The notes below the pieces were generated by a model. It made no database searches. It saw only the letters and a list, made by a program, of their open reading frames with translations, and had not been told where the DNA came from. Below, piece by piece: positions 34,998 to 36,748 of a stretch of DNA of 36,748 nucleotides. Within the stretch, counting starts at the first letter, position 1; every line of letters starts with the position of its first letter. Made by a program: the position numbers and the translations under genes. Origin of the DNA: Betaproteobacteria bacterium (GTDB lineage Bacteria; Pseudomonadota; Gammaproteobacteria; Burkholderiales; Rhodocyclaceae); assembly GCA_009780885.1 (NCBI GenBank), contig WQZF01000019.1, positions 1 through 36,748 on the forward strand, read 5' to 3'.

Positions 34998-36128
34998 TCA
35001 GGGCTCACTGTAATAATCCTGCGCAATGGAATGAATTTTCAGGGTTTTCCCTTCGGAAAAAAATTCTTCATTTCTGCTGCGCTGTTCCACCCAATCGTGC
35101 AGGTACGGCTCGACCAGGTCGGCAAGCGTCGCAATCCACGAAGGCGATTCGTTCAAGGCCGGGATGTAGTGAAACTCCTTCCCGCCAGCGCGCAGGAACG
35201 CGATCTTGCCTTCGATCGCGATTTCTTCCAGCGTCTCCAGGCAATCGGCGACAAAGCCGGGACAAATCACATCGGCGCGGATCGTCCCGGCGCGTCCGTG
35301 CGCCTGCAAGGCCGGCGCGGTGTAGGGTCGCAGCCATTCGGACGGACCGAAGCGCGACTGGAAAGTCACGTAATACTGCTCCGGCGGCAAGGCCAGCTCC
35401 GCCGCCAGAAGGCGCGCGGTTTCCCGGCATTGCTGGTAATAGGGATCGCCCTTTCGCACCGAGGAACGCGGCATCCCGTGAAAGCTCATGAACAGGCGAT
35501 AACCCTCCTGCGGTTGGCCAAAATTACGCCAGTTTGTACGCACTGTCTCCGCAAGCGCGGCGATATAGCCGGGATGATCGAAAAAATCGCGGCAGTAGCG
35601 AATCTCCGGCTGGTGGCGCGTGCGCTGCATCCAGCCGCAAAGCACATCGAGCGCGCTGCCGGTCGTGCTGGCAGAATATTGCGGATAGAGCGGCAGCAGC
35701 ACCACCCGCCGTACCCCGGCAGCATGATGCCGCGCCAGGGTTTCCGGGAGGCCCGGCGAGCCGTAGCGCATCGCGTGCTCGACGATGAAATCCGAATAAC
35801 CGCGCGCCCCGAGCAGCCCCTGCAAAAGTTTCGCCTGGCCTTCCGTATGCGCGCGCAGCGGGGAGGCGTCCTCGCGCCAGATGCTCGCGTATTTCCGTGC
35901 CGACCGGGCTGCCCGGAAAGGAAGAATCATTCCGTACAAAATCGGCCACCACAACAGGCGCGGCAACTCGACCACGCGCGGATCGCTCAGGAATTCGCGC
36001 AGATACCGCCGCAAGGCCGAAGTCGTCGGCGCGTCCGGCGTGCCGAGATTGACGAGCAGGATCAGCGTCCTGCCGTCGATTTCGGCTTCAAGGGGAGGTT
36101 CGGGAAGATAGCGGGGCATGGTCGGCAT
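34998..36128 (-). CDS. hemH: Ferrochelatase
   Basis: A 376-residue enzyme inserting Fe2+ into protoporphyrin IX, the last step of heme synthesis; heme is needed for NapB here. Seen: LLVNLGTPDAPTTSALRRYL (about 23-43), LLPLYPQYSASTTGSA (145-160), the metal/active-site His217 in MSFHGMPRSSVRKGDPYY, and the acidic segment VICPGFVADCLETLEEI (287-303). Length fits bacterial HemH with a C-terminal tail. Start either 36128 or 36119 (both ATG in frame, no clear ribosome binding site); a -10-like TAGAAT lies upstream at 36160-36155 on the minus strand. Confidence 0.95.
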   Translation of the reverse strand: MPTMPRYLPEPPLEAEIDGRTLILLVNLGTPDAPTTSALRRYLREFLSDPRVVELPRLLWWPILYGMILPFRAARSARKYASIWREDASPLRAHTEGQAKLLQGLLGARGYSDFIVEHAMRYGSPGLPETLARHHAAGVRRVVLLPLYPQYSASTTGSALDVLCGWMQRTRHQPEIRYCRDFFDHPGYIAALAETVRTNWRNFGQPQEGYRLFMSFHGMPRSSVRKGDPYYQQCRETARLLAAELALPPEQYYVTFQSRFGPSEWLRPYTAPALQAHGRAGTIRADVICPGFVADCLETLEEIAIEGKIAFLRAGGKEFHYIPALNESPSWIATLADLVEPYLHDWVEQRSRNEEFFSEGKTLKIHSIAQDYYSEP

Positions 36129-36298
36129 CCGGGCGGTTTTGCAAGGCAGGAATCATTCTACCCGCTTGCGAAATTCGATCAGGCCCGCAGGAGACAATGC
36201 CAATCGCCCCGCGCCTTCCTCCGGCGCAAAAGCGCCGCACGGCAAATCCTCCCTCCCAGAGGGAGGTGGCGCGAAAGCGCCGGTAGGAGTGCGCGAAA

Positions 36299-36331
36299 GC
36301 GCATCGCGTGAAGGACGAGCTTTTCGTAGGG
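36299..36331. repeat. 33-bp direct repeat, left copy
   Basis: Starts GCGCATCGCGTGAAGG and ends CTTTTCGTAGGG; identical to 36488-36520, 189 bp away. Confidence 0.7.
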
Positions 36332-36375
36332 CCGAAGGGAGATTTGCCGCCCGGTGGCAGCAACCGGGTGATTTC

Positions 36376-36398
36376 GGGCGACCACAGGTCGCCCCTAC
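36376..36398. repeat. GTAGGGG/CCCCTAC repeat, short single arm
   Basis: GGGCGACC-ACA-GGTCGCCC followed by CTAC: an arm with a shorter inner part than the 26-bp version. Confidence 0.55.
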
Positions 36399-36487
36399 AA
36401 AACCCCGGCTTCGGACGGCCTGTGACCCCCCATTCCCCGTAAAACTCCGGCGCAAAAACGCATCACTTGGGGAAAACGCTTTTCGTG

Positions 36488-36520
36488 GCGCATCGCGTGA
36501 AGGACGAGCTTTTCGTAGGG
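36488..36520. repeat. 33-bp direct repeat, right copy
   Basis: Identical to 36299-36331. It runs into the left arm of the GTAGGGG inverted repeat. Confidence 0.7.
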
Positions 36521-36596
36521 GCGACCGTCCCCGGTCGCCCGTGCTGCCGGTGGCAATGCAAGCTCCGGACGGGCGACCGAGGACGGTCGCCCCTAC
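36515..36596. repeat. GTAGGGGCGACCG nested inverted repeat, copy 4
   Basis: The 26-bp arms 36515-36540 and 36571-36596 are inverted copies with one mismatch; each arm also folds on itself (GGGCGACCG with CGGTCGCCC). Confidence 0.7.
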
Positions 36597-36627
36597 ATTT
36601 CCCCTTCCTGCCACCAAAAAAATGATC

Positions 36628-36748
36628 TGTATAGACTCGACACATAGGTAACAAATGTGCCAAGACATGGGTAACACTTTTGCCGTCATCTTGGGAACGG
36701 GAGAACGGCGATGTCTTGGAAGGAGCAAACGGTGTTTGAGCAGCGGAA
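36628..36748 (+). mobile_element. Left end of an IS481-type insertion sequence (cut by window end)
   Basis: TGTATAGACTCGACACATAG opens a terminal region with two spaced GGTAAC motifs (ATAGGTAACA and ATGGGTAACAC), as in the ends of IS481-family elements that begin with TGT. The transposase frame starts at 36711. The right end lies outside the window. The exact left boundary is inferred from the TGT. Confidence 0.7.
36711..36748 (+). CDS. IS481-family transposase, N-terminal fragment at window edge
   Basis: Only 12 complete codons are visible: MSWKEQTVFEQR. The MxWKExxxxxxR opening is the usual start of IS481-type transposases, ahead of their helix-turn-helix and DDE integrase domains. GGGAACGGGAG lies upstream (36693-36703). 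The truncation is due to the window, not shown to be biological. Confidence 0.7.
   Translation, partial: MSWKEQTVFEQR

Larger units (their letters stand above)
36129..36627. other. Noncoding repeat mosaic between hemH and the insertion sequence
   Basis: No supported gene. It contains short palindromes (GGCGC-AAAA-GCGCC at 36226-36239; GGCGC-GAAA-GCGCC at 36268-36281; a paired CCTCCCTC/GAGGGAGG at 36249-36266), a 33-bp direct repeat (36299-36331 and 36488-36520), a short GGGCGACC...CCCCTAC arm (36376-36398) and a full GTAGGGG inverted repeat (36515-36596). Open frames across it translate these repeats and are not believable. Confidence 0.6.

Noticed and set aside
36153-36728. Open frames in both directions through the right-hand repeat region
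   Set aside because: They consist of translated palindromes (repeated ATCGRPK/RPSRDA-like words), a known source of false annotations.

Overview
The window looks like the chromosome of a GC-rich betaproteobacterium, most plausibly Rhodocyclales (the Dechloromonas / Azonexus / Propionivibrio / Accumulibacter neighbourhood). The evidence is the zapB-like/zapA/6S RNA block, a napDAGHB nitrate-reductase operon of the kind known in that group, AcnB-type aconitase, the split biotin genes bioH-bioC-bioD, and a fimT-pilVWXY1E minor pilin operon. This placement is inference from gene content; there is no rRNA or other phylogenetic marker here.

Layout: 1-309 repeats and promoter; 310-1159 zapB-like, zapA and 6S RNA; 1160-1981 a TauE/SafE exporter; 2213-9133 a propionate module (methylmalonyl-CoA mutase, MeaB chaperone, propionyl-CoA carboxylase beta and alpha); 9134-9786 repeat mosaic ending in an FNR-type promoter; 9787-15100 napDAGHB; 15182-17779 acnB (minus); 18005-20921 bioH-bioC-cobO-bioD (minus) with a low-GC corrinoid adenosyltransferase inside it; 21044-25112 grpE-dnaK-dnaJ (minus) behind a sigma-32 promoter; 25231-26616 a serine/threonine kinase fused to a cyclic-nucleotide-binding-like domain; 26900-33180 type IV minor pilins and a lectin-like PilY1 (minus); 33802-34899 an EF-hand-type calcium-binding protein (minus); 34998-36128 hemH (minus); 36129-36748 repeats and the left end of an IS481-type element cut by the window edge.

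The metabolic genes fit together: propionyl-CoA carboxylase needs biotin (bioH, bioC, bioD), methylmalonyl-CoA mutase needs adenosylcobalamin (the CobO/BtuR enzyme) and its chaperone MeaB, and the succinyl-CoA made feeds the TCA cycle (acnB). Periplasmic nitrate reductase could dispose of electrons when oxygen is low.

The most unusual feature is in the intergenic spaces, which are mosaics of interspersed repeats. The best candidate for something undescribed is an AT-rich element of about 76 bp with 10-12 bp terminal inverted repeats (TTTTCTAAAT / ATTTAGAAAA) and a conserved off-centre core (CTAC-N-GTAGCGAA followed by an ATTATTTAA tract). Four complete copies and one truncated copy occur here, in both orientations, always between genes. 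I do not recognise it as a named family. Around it lie GC-rich nested palindromes (GTAGGGG...CCCCTAC, GTAGGATGGG...CCCATCCTAC), hairpins with a TGAA/TTCA loop whose stems differ but stay paired, and a 16-bp motif that brackets some of these arrays.
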